DNA of 64,000 nt from the NCBI GenBank assembly GCA_024653305.1, contig JANLFW010000006.1:27524-91523 (forward strand). The letters are read 5' to 3'. A program made the translations under genes and the position numbers. The notes below the pieces were generated by a model, which saw nothing but the letters and a program-made list of their open reading frames with translations, was not told the origin of the DNA and searched no databases. Of the stretch, positions 1-8,252 are shown in pieces; the first letter of the stretch is position 1, and the number at the start of each line of letters is the position of its first letter. The DNA comes from Candidatus Acetothermia bacterium (lineage in GTDB: Bacteria > Bipolaricaulota > Bipolaricaulia > Bipolaricaulales > Bipolaricaulaceae).

Positions 1-490
1 GGCCCTCGAAGGTGAGGCAGGTGCCCCCGCGATGCACCCGGAACCCCGCCGCCTCCCCGGCCGTGGCGAGCACGTCCCGCAGCTCCGGGCAGAACGGGTC
101 GGCGATGGAGGTGTGGACCACCACCGGGCCGTCGAAGAACGTGGTCGGCCGCCCACGGGTCCAGTCGATGAACTGGTCAGGCAAGACGAGGTCCCCTACC
201 GTGTGCTCCGGACGCAACCCGCCCATGGCCGATACGGCCACCACCCGCTCCACCCCAAGCTCCCGCAGCGCCCACAGGTTGGCCCGGTACGGGATGCGAT
301 GAGGTGGCAGACGATGGCCCGCACCGTGCCGGGGGAGGAACGCCACCGTCCGGCCGCCGATGGTCCCTACCACGAGGCCGTCGGCATGGGGGCCATACGG
401 GGTAGACACCGCCTGTGGCTCGGCGTCGCCGAGGGTGCCGAGCCGCCAAAGCCCTGATCCGCCGATGACCCCGATCGCTCGAGACCCCAA
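1..490 (-). CDS. mtnP: S-methyl-5'-thioadenosine phosphorylase (MTAP/PNP family), partial
   Basis: Phosphorolysis of methylthioadenosine (or 5'-deoxyadenosine/purine nucleoside) to adenine and a ribose-1-phosphate. The visible N-terminal ~163 residues carry the family signature: IGVIGGSGL near the start, the phosphate-site LPRHG segment, PPHRIPYRANLWAL, VSAMGGL, and TCLTFEG at the window edge. The 3' end is outside the window. Start chosen as TTG at 490 because AGGAG lies 8 nt upstream and the first conserved glycine motif follows within six residues; there is no nearer ATG. A promoter precedes it. It may pair functionally with mtnA and the class II aldolase at 31.8-33.3 kb. A purine nucleoside phosphorylase of the same family is the alternative; the specificity-determining C-terminus is not visible. 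Confidence 0.85.
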   Translation of the reverse strand, partial: MGSRAIGVIGGSGLWRLGTLGDAEPQAVSTPYGPHADGLVVGTIGGRTVAFLPRHGAGHRLPPHRIPYRANLWALRELGVERVVAVSAMGGLRPEHTVGDLVLPDQFIDWTRGRPTTFFDGPVVVHTSIADPFCPELRDVLATAGEAAGFRVHRGGTCLTFEG

Positions 491-507
491 TGGATCGCTC
501 CTCGTTT

Positions 508-537
508 AGTATACCGGGCCCCTGCCGAGCGGGACAA
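508..537 (-). promoter_or_regulatory. sigma70-like promoter of mtnP
   Basis: On the minus strand TTGTCC (532-537) and TATACT (508-513) are separated by 18 nt. The -10 box lies 17 nt upstream of the TTG start, leaving room for the AGGAG ribosome-binding site. Confidence 0.65.
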
Positions 538-559
538 CTCCGGCCCGGGATCAGGACGC

Positions 560-769
560 TCACCCCTTCACCAGCTGTTCCAGGTAGCGGCGGATTTCGT
601 CCAGGCCGTAGATCGTGCGCCGCGCTTCGAGGTCGTCGAGCCACGCCTCGGCCACGGTGTCATCCCGCACCACCTCGACGTCCTCGATCCCCAGCACCTC
701 GAGGAGGAGCCGTGCCTCCCGCTCGATGTCGGCGTCCTTGGCCCGCAGCATGAACCGAGGTAGCCGCAA
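560..769 (-). CDS. small hypothetical protein
   Basis: A 69-residue acidic, leucine-rich, predicted helical protein of no family I recognise (ends YLEQLVKG). Start drawn at TTG 769, preceded closely by GAGAGG; an ATG at 751 would give a 63-residue product but has no ribosome-binding site. Charge pattern and codon use look coding rather than a shadow ORF. It sits alone between mtnP (same strand) and the divergent ABC operon. No transmembrane segment or metal motif is visible. Function unknown. Confidence 0.45.
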   Translation of the reverse strand: MRLPRFMLRAKDADIEREARLLLEVLGIEDVEVVRDDTVAEAWLDDLEARRTIYGLDEIRRYLEQLVKG

Positions 770-848
770 CGCCTCTCACCCCTCGGGTTCCGAGTTTAGT
801 CGGGAGCAGGTGTGCTTCCACCCCGGCCATGGATGGCCCCTTGGATCC

Positions 849-876
849 TTGTCGAGGTCGTTCCCCACGGTATAAT
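849..876 (+). promoter_or_regulatory. promoter of ABC-2 exporter operon
   Basis: TTGTCG (849-854), a 16-nt spacer and a perfect TATAAT (871-876). The first gene starts at 955, giving a leader of roughly 70 nt. Confidence 0.6.
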
Positions 877-954
877 GGGGTCTGCCTTCGGGGGCTTCTT
901 CACGGGATGTCCTGGGTTCCCAGGATGGTTTTTGCTGCACACCTAAGGATAGCC

Positions 955-1968
955 ATGAGCGGGGGAGAACTTTCCATCCGCACGGAGGGGCTGACGCGCG
1001 TGTTCCGCCCCAAGCGCCGCGAGGCGCGGGGGGAGAAGCGGGAGATCACTGCCCTCGACCGGGTGGACGTTGAGGTCCACCGGGGAGAGCTGTTCGGCGT
1101 GCTTGGGCCGAACGGGGCGGGCAAGACGACCCTCATCAAGATCCTGGCCACCCTGCTCGCCCCCACGTCCGGCCGGGCGTGGGTGGCCGGGGTGGACGTA
1201 TCCGAAAACCCGTGGGAGGTACGGCGGCACATCAACATGGTGTCCGGGGGCGAGTCTTCCGGGTACGGCCTCCTCACCGTGGAGGAGAACCTGTGGATGT
1301 TCTCCCAGTTCTACGGGATCCCGAGCCGCGTCGCTCGGGCCCGCATCCGCGAGCTCCTTTCCGTGGTGGGCCTCGCCGACCGGGCGCGGACCAAGGTCTA
1401 CCACCTCTCGACCGGGATGCGCCAGAAGATGAACTTCGCCCGGGGGTTCCTCACCGACCCGGAGATCCTGTTCCTGGATGAGCCGACCCTGGGCCTGGAT
1501 GTCCAGACGGCCCGCACCCTGCGCGCCTACATCCGGGACTGGATGGACCGACACCCCGACCGCACGATCCTCCTCACCACCCACTACATGCACGAGGCGG
1601 ACGAGCTGTGCGACCGGGTCGCGATCATCGACGGGGGGAAGGTGCTGGCGTGCGATACGCCGGCGGCTCTCAAGCGGACCCTCCAGCGGGAGGCGATCTT
1701 CCGCCTGCGCGTGGCCGCGCTCGCCGATCCCGAGGTCCTGTTCCAGGGGGTGGCGGGCGTGCACCGGTTCACCCACGCCGCCCGCGACGGATACGTTGAG
1801 CTCGACGTGATCCTCGGCGACGAGAACGCCCTCCTCGCGGTGCTCGGGGGGATCCAGCGCGCAGGGGGCCAGCTCCTGTCGCTCGAGAAGCGGGAGCCGA
1901 CCCTGGAGGACGTGTTCATCCGCCTCGTCGGCCGGGGGCTTGGAAGCGGAGAAGGGGCTGGGGCATGA
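955..1968 (+). CDS. ABC-2 type exporter ATP-binding protein
   Basis: Cytoplasmic ATPase of an ABC-2 (daunorubicin/Nod-type) exporter. Walker A GPNGAGKT at residues 51-58, signature-like LSTGMRQKM, Walker B LFLDEPTLGLD, and the H-loop TTHYMHEAD are present; the C-terminal ~80 residues are the DUF4162-like tail common in this subfamily. ATG 955 is preceded by AAGGA at a 5-nt gap; an upstream in-frame extension to 829 has no conserved content and overlaps the promoter. It overlaps the first permease by 4 nt (ATGA), so the two are translationally coupled. The exported substrate cannot be told from sequence. Confidence 0.9.
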   Translation: MSGGELSIRTEGLTRVFRPKRREARGEKREITALDRVDVEVHRGELFGVLGPNGAGKTTLIKILATLLAPTSGRAWVAGVDVSENPWEVRRHINMVSGGESSGYGLLTVEENLWMFSQFYGIPSRVARARIRELLSVVGLADRARTKVYHLSTGMRQKMNFARGFLTDPEILFLDEPTLGLDVQTARTLRAYIRDWMDRHPDRTILLTTHYMHEADELCDRVAIIDGGKVLACDTPAALKRTLQREAIFRLRVAALADPEVLFQGVAGVHRFTHAARDGYVELDVILGDENALLAVLGGIQRAGGQLLSLEKREPTLEDVFIRLVGRGLGSGEGAGA

Positions 1969-2792
1969 GGCGGCGCACCGAGTGGCGGATCTTCTGGCGC
2001 ACGGTGGTCGGGCGGGCCTACCCCCGGGTGATCGGGCTCCAGCGGGAGAAGAGCTGGATGCTGTTCGAGGTTCTGCTCCCCCTCCTCCAGGTGGCGGCGT
2101 ACGTGTACATCTACCGGGCCATCCAGGCCCCGCCGGAGTTCACCGGGTTCGTGGTTCTCGGTGGGGCGATGACCGCGTACTGGATGAACATCCTGTGGAG
2201 CATGGCGAGCCAGCTCTACTGGGAGAAGGAGACGGGGAACCTCGAGCTCTACATCATCGCCCCCACGTCGCGGATGGCGATCCTGCTGGGGATGGCCGCG
2301 GGAGGGATCGCCTCCACCACGATCCGGGCGCTGGGGGTGCTCACCGTGGGCGTCTTGATCTTCCGCGTGCCGATGGAGGTGACGAGCGTGCCCGCCCTCG
2401 TGGGCGTGTTCCTCCTCACGTTGGTCGCCCTGTACGGGATGGGGATGCTCATGGCGTCGCTGTTTCTCCTCTGGGGGCGGCAGGCGTGGCACCTGGCGAA
2501 CCTCCTCCAGGAGCCGGTGTTCCTCCTCTCCGGGTTTTACTTTCCGGTGCGGGCCCTCGGGTTCCTGGTGGCGCTGGGAGCCTCGATCGTCCCGATCACG
2601 TTGGGCTTGGACGCGATGCGCCAGCTCCTCTACCCGCAGATGATGGAGGGGTTCAGGTTTCTGCCTGTGGGGGCCGAGCTCGGGGCGCTCGCTGTGCTGG
2701 GGATTGCGTTTCTGTTCTTTGCGCACCGGGCGCTGCGGTTCTTTGAGAACCTCGCCCGGCGGGAAGGGCGCCTCACCCTGAGGGGCCAGTGA
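1965..2792 (+). CDS. ABC-2 type exporter permease 1
   Basis: Integral membrane subunit of 275 residues with about six hydrophobic segments, typical of ABC2_membrane proteins. The conserved EKETGNLELYIIAP segment lies in the middle, followed by long leucine/valine-rich helices. Start overlaps the stop of the ATPase gene. A second permease follows after a ~190-nt gap occupied by a MITE-like repeat, so the exporter probably works as a heterodimeric permease pair with one ATPase. Confidence 0.85.
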   Translation: MRRRTEWRIFWRTVVGRAYPRVIGLQREKSWMLFEVLLPLLQVAAYVYIYRAIQAPPEFTGFVVLGGAMTAYWMNILWSMASQLYWEKETGNLELYIIAPTSRMAILLGMAAGGIASTTIRALGVLTVGVLIFRVPMEVTSVPALVGVFLLTLVALYGMGMLMASLFLLWGRQAWHLANLLQEPVFLLSGFYFPVRALGFLVALGASIVPITLGLDAMRQLLYPQMMEGFRFLPVGAELGALAVLGIAFLFFAHRALRFFENLARREGRLTLRGQ

Positions 2793-2808
2793 TGACGATG
2801 GAACGTTT

Positions 2809-2970
2809 TCACCGCAGAGACCCAGAGGTCGCAGAGAAAACCAGTTCCGGAAATGAATCAAAGTTTCCAAGGGTTCGTAGCTTCGCAGCTTGTCTGCGAC
2901 GAACAGCCGTCGGGGATGAACCCCGACGCTACGACCTCTTCTCTCTGCGAACTCCGCGGCTCTGCGGTGA
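2809..2970. mobile_element. MITE-like element with ~30-bp imperfect terminal inverted repeats
   Basis: A non-coding ~162-bp unit separating two permease genes of one operon. Left end 2809-2838 (TCACCGCAGAGACCCAGAGG...) matches the inverted right end 2941-2970 (CTCTGCGAACTCCGCGGCTC then TGCGGTGA) with few mismatches. Inside are two smaller hairpins: GTTCGTAGC...GCGACGAAC around 2873-2903, and GTCGGGG-ATGAA-CCCCGAC at 2909-2927, the latter a member of a palindrome family seen at 33.5, 34.0 and 44.3 kb. No ORF or obvious target-site duplication. Confidence 0.6.
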
Positions 2971-2991
2971 GAATGCTCCGCGGGGGTGGTC

Positions 2992-3852
2992 ATGACGGCG
3001 CGGGTGAGAGGTGGAGAGTCGTGGCGGAGCCTGCGGGTGGCAGCGTGGTTGGGTTGGCAGATCGAGTCCAACTGGACGGACCCGTTCCTGTTCGCCGTCT
3101 ACTCGGTCGTCAAGCCCGTGGCCGGGGCGCTGATCCTCGTGTTCATGTACCTCGTCGTGGCCCGCGGGGGCCTGGACAACCCTCTCTTCCCGTACGTCTT
3201 CGTGGGAAACGCGTTCTACATCTACGTGGGGGCGGTGCTGATGGGGATCAGTTGGGTCGTCATCGACGACCGCGAGCACTACGGGATGCTCAAGTACCTG
3301 TACACCGCCCCCCTGAACATCTACACCTACCTCATCGGCCGCGGGGCGGCCCAGACGGCGATCGCCACGGTGGCGACGACGATCACCCTCCTGTTCGGGG
3401 TGGGGGCGCTGGGGATCTCGATCCCGCCGGGGGAGGTGGACTGGGGGCTGCTGGCCGTGGCCCTCGTCCTCGGGCTCTGTGCCCTGGCGTTCATGGGGAT
3501 CCTCCTCGCTGGTGTGACCCTGATCACCGCGCGGCACAACTACTTCGTCGGCCAGGGGGTGGCCGGGGCCCTGTACCTGTTGTGCGGGGCCGTGTTCCCT
3601 CTGGACGTGCTCCCCCGGGGGCTCGCGGCGGTGGGGCGGGCCCTCCCGGTGACGTACTGGTTGGAGGCCCTGCGCCGGGCCCTCCTCGGGGGCGGGGGGA
3701 GCCAAGCCATCGCCGCGCTCTCGAACGGGGCTCTCTTCGGGATCCTGGCCGGGTCCACCGCTACCCTGGCCGTGTTGTCGGTCCTGTTCTACCGGTGGGC
3801 GGAGCGCCTCGCGCACCGGAAGGGCCTCCTCGACATGCAGACCATGTACTGA
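2992..3852 (+). CDS. ABC-2 type exporter permease 2
   Basis: Second integral membrane subunit, ~286 residues with about six hydrophobic segments and the conserved DDREHYGMLKYLYTAP segment expected in ABC-2 permeases. ATG 2992 sits right after a GGGGGTGG stretch; GTG 2986, six bases upstream in frame, is an alternative start. It follows the MITE-like insertion and is in the same direction as the ATPase and permease 1. Ends LLDMQTMY. Probably forms the heterodimeric membrane domain with the preceding permease. Confidence 0.85.
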   Translation: MTARVRGGESWRSLRVAAWLGWQIESNWTDPFLFAVYSVVKPVAGALILVFMYLVVARGGLDNPLFPYVFVGNAFYIYVGAVLMGISWVVIDDREHYGMLKYLYTAPLNIYTYLIGRGAAQTAIATVATTITLLFGVGALGISIPPGEVDWGLLAVALVLGLCALAFMGILLAGVTLITARHNYFVGQGVAGALYLLCGAVFPLDVLPRGLAAVGRALPVTYWLEALRRALLGGGGSQAIAALSNGALFGILAGSTATLAVLSVLFYRWAERLAHRKGLLDMQTMY

Positions 3853-3928
3853 GGCCCTGCGGCCCCCTGCGTTGGCCCTTGCCCCAACCCTGGAGAGCCG
3901 CTACCATGGCGTGAGGAAACGAAGGGAG

Positions 3929-5056
3929 ATGGAGTTCCGGTGGCTGGGCGGGTCAGAGCTCTGGGTGTCCGCGATCGGCCTGGGGACGCTCGCGTTCGGC
4001 GGGGCGTACGGCCCGGTGGACGAGGGGGAGGCGGTCGCCGTGGTGCACCGCGCCCTCGACTGCGGCATCAACTTCTTCGACACCTCCGACAACTACGGCC
4101 ACGGCCGGGCTGAGGAGCTCCTGGGCCGGGCCCTGCGCGGCCGGCGGAAGGAGGCCATCGTGGCCACCAAGGGCGGCACGGCCGTGGACGCCCGGGGCCG
4201 GCCGAGCAACGACGCCCGCCCGGAGACGATCCTGCGGGCCGCCGAGGGGAGCCTCAGGCGCTTGAGGACGGACTGGATCGACCTCTACCAGCTCCACCTC
4301 CCCGACCCGGCGACCCCGTTTGCGGACACGGCCCGGGCCTTGGAGCGGCTGGTTAAGGCGGGCAAAGTCCGCTACGTCGGGGTGTCCAACTTCTGGGAGG
4401 AGGACCTCCTGGGCTGGCTTGAGGTCGGCCCGGCGGTCGCGAACCAGATGCCCTACAACTTCCTCCACCGGGACATCGAGGACGGGCTCCTCCCGTTGTG
4501 CCGGAAGCGGGGGATCGGACTGATCGCGTACCAGCCGCTCCTCTTCGGCCTCTTTTCCGGCCGGATCGGGCCCGACACGACGTTCGCCCTCCATGACCAT
4601 CGCCGTGCATACCCGCACTTTGTGGAACTCATCCGCGCGGCCGCGGACCTGAGGGAGAGCTTGGGCGCGCTCGCCCGGGAGTGGGGCCTTGTGCCCGCCC
4701 AGCTCGCCCTGCGGTGGGCCATCTCCCGCCCCGGGGTGACCTGCGCCATCCCCGGGGCGAAGCGCCCGAAGCAGGTGGAGGAGAACGCCCGCGCCGGGGA
4801 GCGACCGTTCACCCCTGACGAGCTCGGTGAAATCGATCGGATCTTGACGGGGTCTCAGGTGTCCGTGCTCCGGACGATCGACCTTCCGGTGGAAGAGGTG
4901 CGGGACGGCCCGCGGGGGCGGTACGCGGTGCTGGCGATGGGGATCAGGGTGAGGGTCCCGGACGGGGTCGAGGCCGGGGACATGGTGACGATGGACATCG
5001 TCACCGGACAGCTGGAGGCGGTTCATGGCGGTAGAGGTCCGCGGGGCGCGGCCTGA
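3929..5056 (+). CDS. aldo/keto reductase with C-terminal extension
   Basis: NAD(P)H-dependent oxidoreductase of the AKR (TIM-barrel) superfamily. The start MEFRWLGGSELWVSAIGLGT is typical. The catalytic tetrad is visible: Asp and Tyr in DTSDNYGHG, Lys in ATKGG and His in YQLHLPD; the cofactor region includes AIPGAKRPKQVEEN. ATG 3929 was preferred over an upstream start at 3872 because the family begins there and AAGG/GAGG precedes it. After the usual end (about residue 310) there is an extra ~65-residue tail predicted beta-rich (VRVPDGVEAGDMVTMDIV), not part of the standard fold. Its 3' end overlaps the acetyltransferase by 32 nt. Substrate unknown. Confidence 0.88.
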   Translation: MEFRWLGGSELWVSAIGLGTLAFGGAYGPVDEGEAVAVVHRALDCGINFFDTSDNYGHGRAEELLGRALRGRRKEAIVATKGGTAVDARGRPSNDARPETILRAAEGSLRRLRTDWIDLYQLHLPDPATPFADTARALERLVKAGKVRYVGVSNFWEEDLLGWLEVGPAVANQMPYNFLHRDIEDGLLPLCRKRGIGLIAYQPLLFGLFSGRIGPDTTFALHDHRRAYPHFVELIRAAADLRESLGALAREWGLVPAQLALRWAISRPGVTCAIPGAKRPKQVEENARAGERPFTPDELGEIDRILTGSQVSVLRTIDLPVEEVRDGPRGRYAVLAMGIRVRVPDGVEAGDMVTMDIVTGQLEAVHGGRGPRGAA

Positions 5057-5879
5057 GGACAAGGCGGCGATCCTCGCCATCTCCGCCCAGGTGTGGGGGG
5101 GAGAGGACTACGTCCCGAACGTCCTCGATGGCTGGCTTTCTGAGGGCGGCCTCGCCGTGGCCGAGCTGGACTCGCATGTGGTGGGGTTCGCCAAGCTGAC
5201 CCTCCTCGGGCCGGGGGAAGTGTGGCTTGAGGGGCTGCGGGTGGACCCGGCCCACCGGGGGAAAGGCGTGGCCAAGGCGCTTGCCCAGCACCAGTTCGAG
5301 TCCGCGCTGGCCTTGAAGCCGCGCTCGATCCGGTTCGCCACCGCCGAGGTGAACGCCGAGAGCCTCCACATCGCCGCAAAGCAGGGGTTTCGGGAGGTGG
5401 CGCGGTTCACCTACGTCGAGGGCCCGGTGAGGGAGGAGGCCGCGCCCTCCGGGGTCTCCCCTGTTCGCGACGTTGAGCCGGCCTGGGCCTTCATCCGCGC
5501 CTCGTCCGCGTACCGCGATGCGCGCGGGTTGCTCGGGCTGGGCTGGCGGTTTCCGGAGCTCACCCGGGAGCGGCTCGCGCACCTCCTCGCCCAGGGGGCC
5601 GTCTTCGCCTGCGGGGACCCCCCCGCGGGGATCCTCGTCCAGGCCCCCGATCCCTACGCCCCCCAGGCGTTCTCGTCCCTGGCCTTCCTCGACGGAGATC
5701 GGGGGGCGGTGGAGGCCCTCCTTCGGTCGGCCCACGCCCACGCCCGGGACCGCGGCCAGGAGCATCTGTCAGCAATGGCCACCGACGACCGGATCGAGGT
5801 CCTCGCCCGCCACGGGCTCGTTCCCCTCCCGGACTTCCGCTACGTCCTCGCCCTGGAGTACCCCATCCCCCCGCGGTGA
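5025..5879 (+). CDS. GNAT-family acetyltransferase
   Basis: 284 residues. The N-terminal half is a recognisable GNAT domain: acetyl-CoA loop motif RVDPAHRGKGVAKAL near residue 80-95, followed by NAESLHIAAKQGFREVARF. The C-terminal half is a poorly conserved second domain, as in double-GNAT proteins, ending in a beta-rich YVLALEYP segment. ATG 5025 lies inside the 3' end of the aldo/keto reductase gene, so the two are co-transcribed and probably coupled. Substrate cannot be inferred. Ends 14 nt from the converging lipoprotein gene. Confidence 0.8.
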   Translation: MAVEVRGARPEDKAAILAISAQVWGGEDYVPNVLDGWLSEGGLAVAELDSHVVGFAKLTLLGPGEVWLEGLRVDPAHRGKGVAKALAQHQFESALALKPRSIRFATAEVNAESLHIAAKQGFREVARFTYVEGPVREEAAPSGVSPVRDVEPAWAFIRASSAYRDARGLLGLGWRFPELTRERLAHLLAQGAVFACGDPPAGILVQAPDPYAPQAFSSLAFLDGDRGAVEALLRSAHAHARDRGQEHLSAMATDDRIEVLARHGLVPLPDFRYVLALEYPIPPR

Positions 5880-5892
5880 CGGCACCGAGCGC

Positions 5893-6603
5893 TCAGATCC
5901 CCTCGACGGTGTCCAGGGCGTCCCCGGGCGGGCAGGGGGCGCGGCAGCCGGAGTCGGGGCTGGACAGGTAACTGCACGTCCCGGGGTTCGTGCGGCAGGC
6001 CTTGATCCGGTACCAGTACTTGAGACCGACGAAAGCGGTCGCGTCGGAGAACGAGGTCTCCGTCACGTTGTCAGCGAGGAGGGGAAACCCCACATCGGGA
6101 TTGCGGTCCCGGAACACCTTGTAGTAGTCGGCCCCCGGCACGGGGTCCCACGTGACCACCACCCGGTCGGCGTAGGTCCCGTCGCTGGCCTGGACGTTTG
6201 TCGGGGCGGGCGGCCAGCCCGCGTACCCCACGACGGCTGCCGACTCGGGCCCGCACCCCGCTGCATTGCAGGCCTGAACTTTGTACCAGTACAGTCGGCC
6301 GTGGTTCTCCGCGCCCACCGGGTCCGTGAACGCCACAGCGGCGGTGGTCTCCAGGACCTGGAACGGCCCGCTGTGGGCCTCACCCCGGAGGACCCGGTAC
6401 GCCGTGGCCCGTTCCACCGGCATCCAGGTGATCCGGATCTCGCCCTCGAACTCGGCGAGCGAGGCCCGGAGCCCGGTCGGTGCCTGGTCCGGCGGGAGCG
6501 GTACCTCGTTCAGGAGGTCGCACCCGGCGAGGACGATCCCCAAGGCGAGGAATACCCCCGCCCACCCCATCGCCCGGAGTCTCTTCCTCAGCTTGGCCCT
6601 CAT
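5893..6603 (-). CDS. fibronectin type III lipoprotein
   Basis: Secreted lipoprotein of 236 residues. Signal peptide with lipobox LAGC (Cys ~27), then two fibronectin-III modules: one starting PTGLRASLAEFEGEIRITWMP, the second PTNVQASDGTYADRVVVTWDPVPGADYYKVFR, each with the WYK/YWYR strand. The C-terminus is cysteine-rich (CRTNPGTCSY, GCRAPCPPG), suggesting a disulfide-stabilised end. Start ATG 6603 overlaps the stop of the upstream HAD-HD gene by 4 nt. Probably an envelope protein binding carbohydrate or protein; no catalytic motif seen. Confidence 0.8.
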   Translation of the reverse strand: MRAKLRKRLRAMGWAGVFLALGIVLAGCDLLNEVPLPPDQAPTGLRASLAEFEGEIRITWMPVERATAYRVLRGEAHSGPFQVLETTAAVAFTDPVGAENHGRLYWYKVQACNAAGCGPESAAVVGYAGWPPAPTNVQASDGTYADRVVVTWDPVPGADYYKVFRDRNPDVGFPLLADNVTETSFSDATAFVGLKYWYRIKACRTNPGTCSYLSSPDSGCRAPCPPGDALDTVEGI

Positions 6604-7649
6604 GTCCCCTCCTCCCCGCGATCATAGGGCGTCTCCCCCCAGCCGGACAAGGGGGGGAGCGCCGGGTCCAGCTGCCCGAGTTCGTCCAGGAGGTCTCCTG
6701 GGGCCACCCCGGCCGCGGCCGCGATCTCCTCTTCCAGGGCCAGGAGCCCAGGAAGCGCCTGGGCAATCTCCGCCCCTTGGGCGGTGTAGCGGCAGGACAG
6801 GGCCGTCACCCGGGCCACGAGCCCCACCACCTCGTCCCCCTCCACGACCTTGTCCGCGTAGTGGACGAGCTTCTCCTCCCAGGTCACTGGGGTCGCGCCC
6901 AGGACGTGGCGCTCGGCGATCGCGGCGAGCCTGGCCGCTCCCAGGTCCCGCAGGATCTGGCCTGCTCTCACCCCGTGGTCGGCGGGCACCGCGGAGGAGG
7001 CCTTGTCCAGGTCGTGGAGGAGGGCCCCCCGGTGGGCGAGCAGGGGGTCCACGGCCACCCCCCGCTCCCGGAGGCGCCGCGCCAGGTGGTGGGCGGCTGC
7101 GGCCACAGCCAGGGAGTGGCGGACGATGTTCTCCGGGACCGCGTGTTCCCGGAGGAGGCCCAGCGCTTCCGCAACGTCGGGCAGAAACGACCGCCCCAGG
7201 ACGTCCGGGAGGTCCCCGAGGGTCTGGACCTCCCCATCGTGAATGGGGTGCGCGAACGGACAGGGCATCCCCGCGGGGTTGTACCAGATGGCGCGCAGCC
7301 CGGCCCCCTTGGCGCCGACCACGTCGGACCCGTAGCTATCGCCGACCATGGCGGCCTCCTGGGGTTCGACGCCGAGGGCAGCGAGGGCCATGTGGAAGAA
7401 CCGTGGCTCGGGCTTGGCCGCTCCCAGGTCGCCGGCGGCGAAGGTGGCGTCCACGTACCGGTCGAGGCCGGCCCGCTCCAGGGCCTCCCGGAGGGAGGCG
7501 GCGTTCGTGGCGAGGGCGAGCGTGTAACGGCCGTGGAGCGCCCGCAGGGCCTCCTCCGCCCCGCCCTCCCCGGACGGGGGGAGCTCCCGCGCCAGGGTCC
7601 CTCCCCAATCCAGCAGCACCGCCCGCACCGGGGAGCCCAACGCGCCCAC
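6600..7649 (-). CDS. HAD hydrolase fused to HD-domain phosphohydrolase
   Basis: 349 residues joining two phosphatase folds. The N-terminal HAD domain has nucleophile motif LLDWGGT (Asp14; the usual second Asp is Gly), TNAAS (motif II), K in GAAKPEP and MVGDSYGSDVVGAK (motif IV). The C-terminal HD domain starts around residue 165: NIVRHSLAVAAAAHH, then HRGALLHDLDK, with later AERHVLGA. Start GTG 7649; TATCAT lies 7 nt upstream, suggesting a leaderless transcript. A decayed copy of the same fusion lies at 22.4-22.8 kb. Possible nucleotide or phospho-metabolite clean-up; substrate unknown. Confidence 0.8.
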   Translation of the reverse strand: MGALGSPVRAVLLDWGGTLARELPPSGEGGAEEALRALHGRYTLALATNAASLREALERAGLDRYVDATFAAGDLGAAKPEPRFFHMALAALGVEPQEAAMVGDSYGSDVVGAKGAGLRAIWYNPAGMPCPFAHPIHDGEVQTLGDLPDVLGRSFLPDVAEALGLLREHAVPENIVRHSLAVAAAAHHLARRLRERGVAVDPLLAHRGALLHDLDKASSAVPADHGVRAGQILRDLGAARLAAIAERHVLGATPVTWEEKLVHYADKVVEGDEVVGLVARVTALSCRYTAQGAEIAQALPGLLALEEEIAAAAGVAPGDLLDELGQLDPALPPLSGWGETPYDRGEEGT

Positions 7650-7697
7650 GGGGCGGATGATAGCGCGCCGGGGGGGCCTTTGGGTAAGATCGCGGCC

Positions 7698-8252
7698 ATG
7701 CGGGCTTGGTGTTGTGTCGCGCTCAGCGTGGTCCTGGGCCTGGCTGGCCTCGGCCAGGGGTGCGTGCTCACCATCGCGGGAGGGGGGTTGGAGGGCCGGT
7801 ACCTTGCTGGCGTGCCGGACGTGTCCCAGCCGCCTCCCAACCCGCTGGGGTTTCTGTCCGTGGACAACTGGAGCGGTCCCCTGGCCGCCGCGAGCGCGAT
7901 CGCCTCTCTCGGGGCGACCGTCGGCGGCTGGCCCCGCGGGGTCAGCGGAAACACGGCCCCGGACGCCCTGAGCGCGTACCTGGGGTACTTCATGGCCACA
8001 AACGGCCAGGGCAGTCCCGACCGGGCCAACGCTGCCCTCGGCCTGCCCGGGACGATCGTGGACGACCTCGCCTCCGGGATCCGCGAGTTCGCATGGTCAG
8101 CCCCTCCGCGCGGATTGTACTGGACCGGACGTCTCCTTAGTCCCTGTCCACCCCAATGGGTCAGCCCTCGGGGCGAACTCATCCCCGAGGGCCGAAACCG
8201 TCGCCGTTGCATCCGCAGGCGCACGGTCCTGCGTTGTCTTCTAGGGCTTTAG
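7698..8252 (+). pseudogene. secreted C39-like protein, probably truncated
   Basis: Starts with a signal peptide (MRAWCCVALSVVLGLAGLGQG), then GVPDVSQPPP...VDNWSGPLAAASAIA, which resembles the start of C39-like peptidase domains (consensus NWCGP..A) but with Ser in place of the catalytic Cys. Conservation appears to stop near residue 140 (IREFAWSAPPRG); the last ~45 residues are arginine/cysteine-rich and look like non-coding DNA read through, abutting the broken aquaporin. A TAAGAT -10-like box ends 7 nt before ATG 7698. I read it as a gene whose 3' part was lost; a short intact protein is possible. Confidence 0.5.

Noticed and set aside
829..954. N-terminal extension of the ABC-2 ATPase to ATG 829
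   Set aside because: It would overlap the -35/-10 promoter and adds residues not found in the family.
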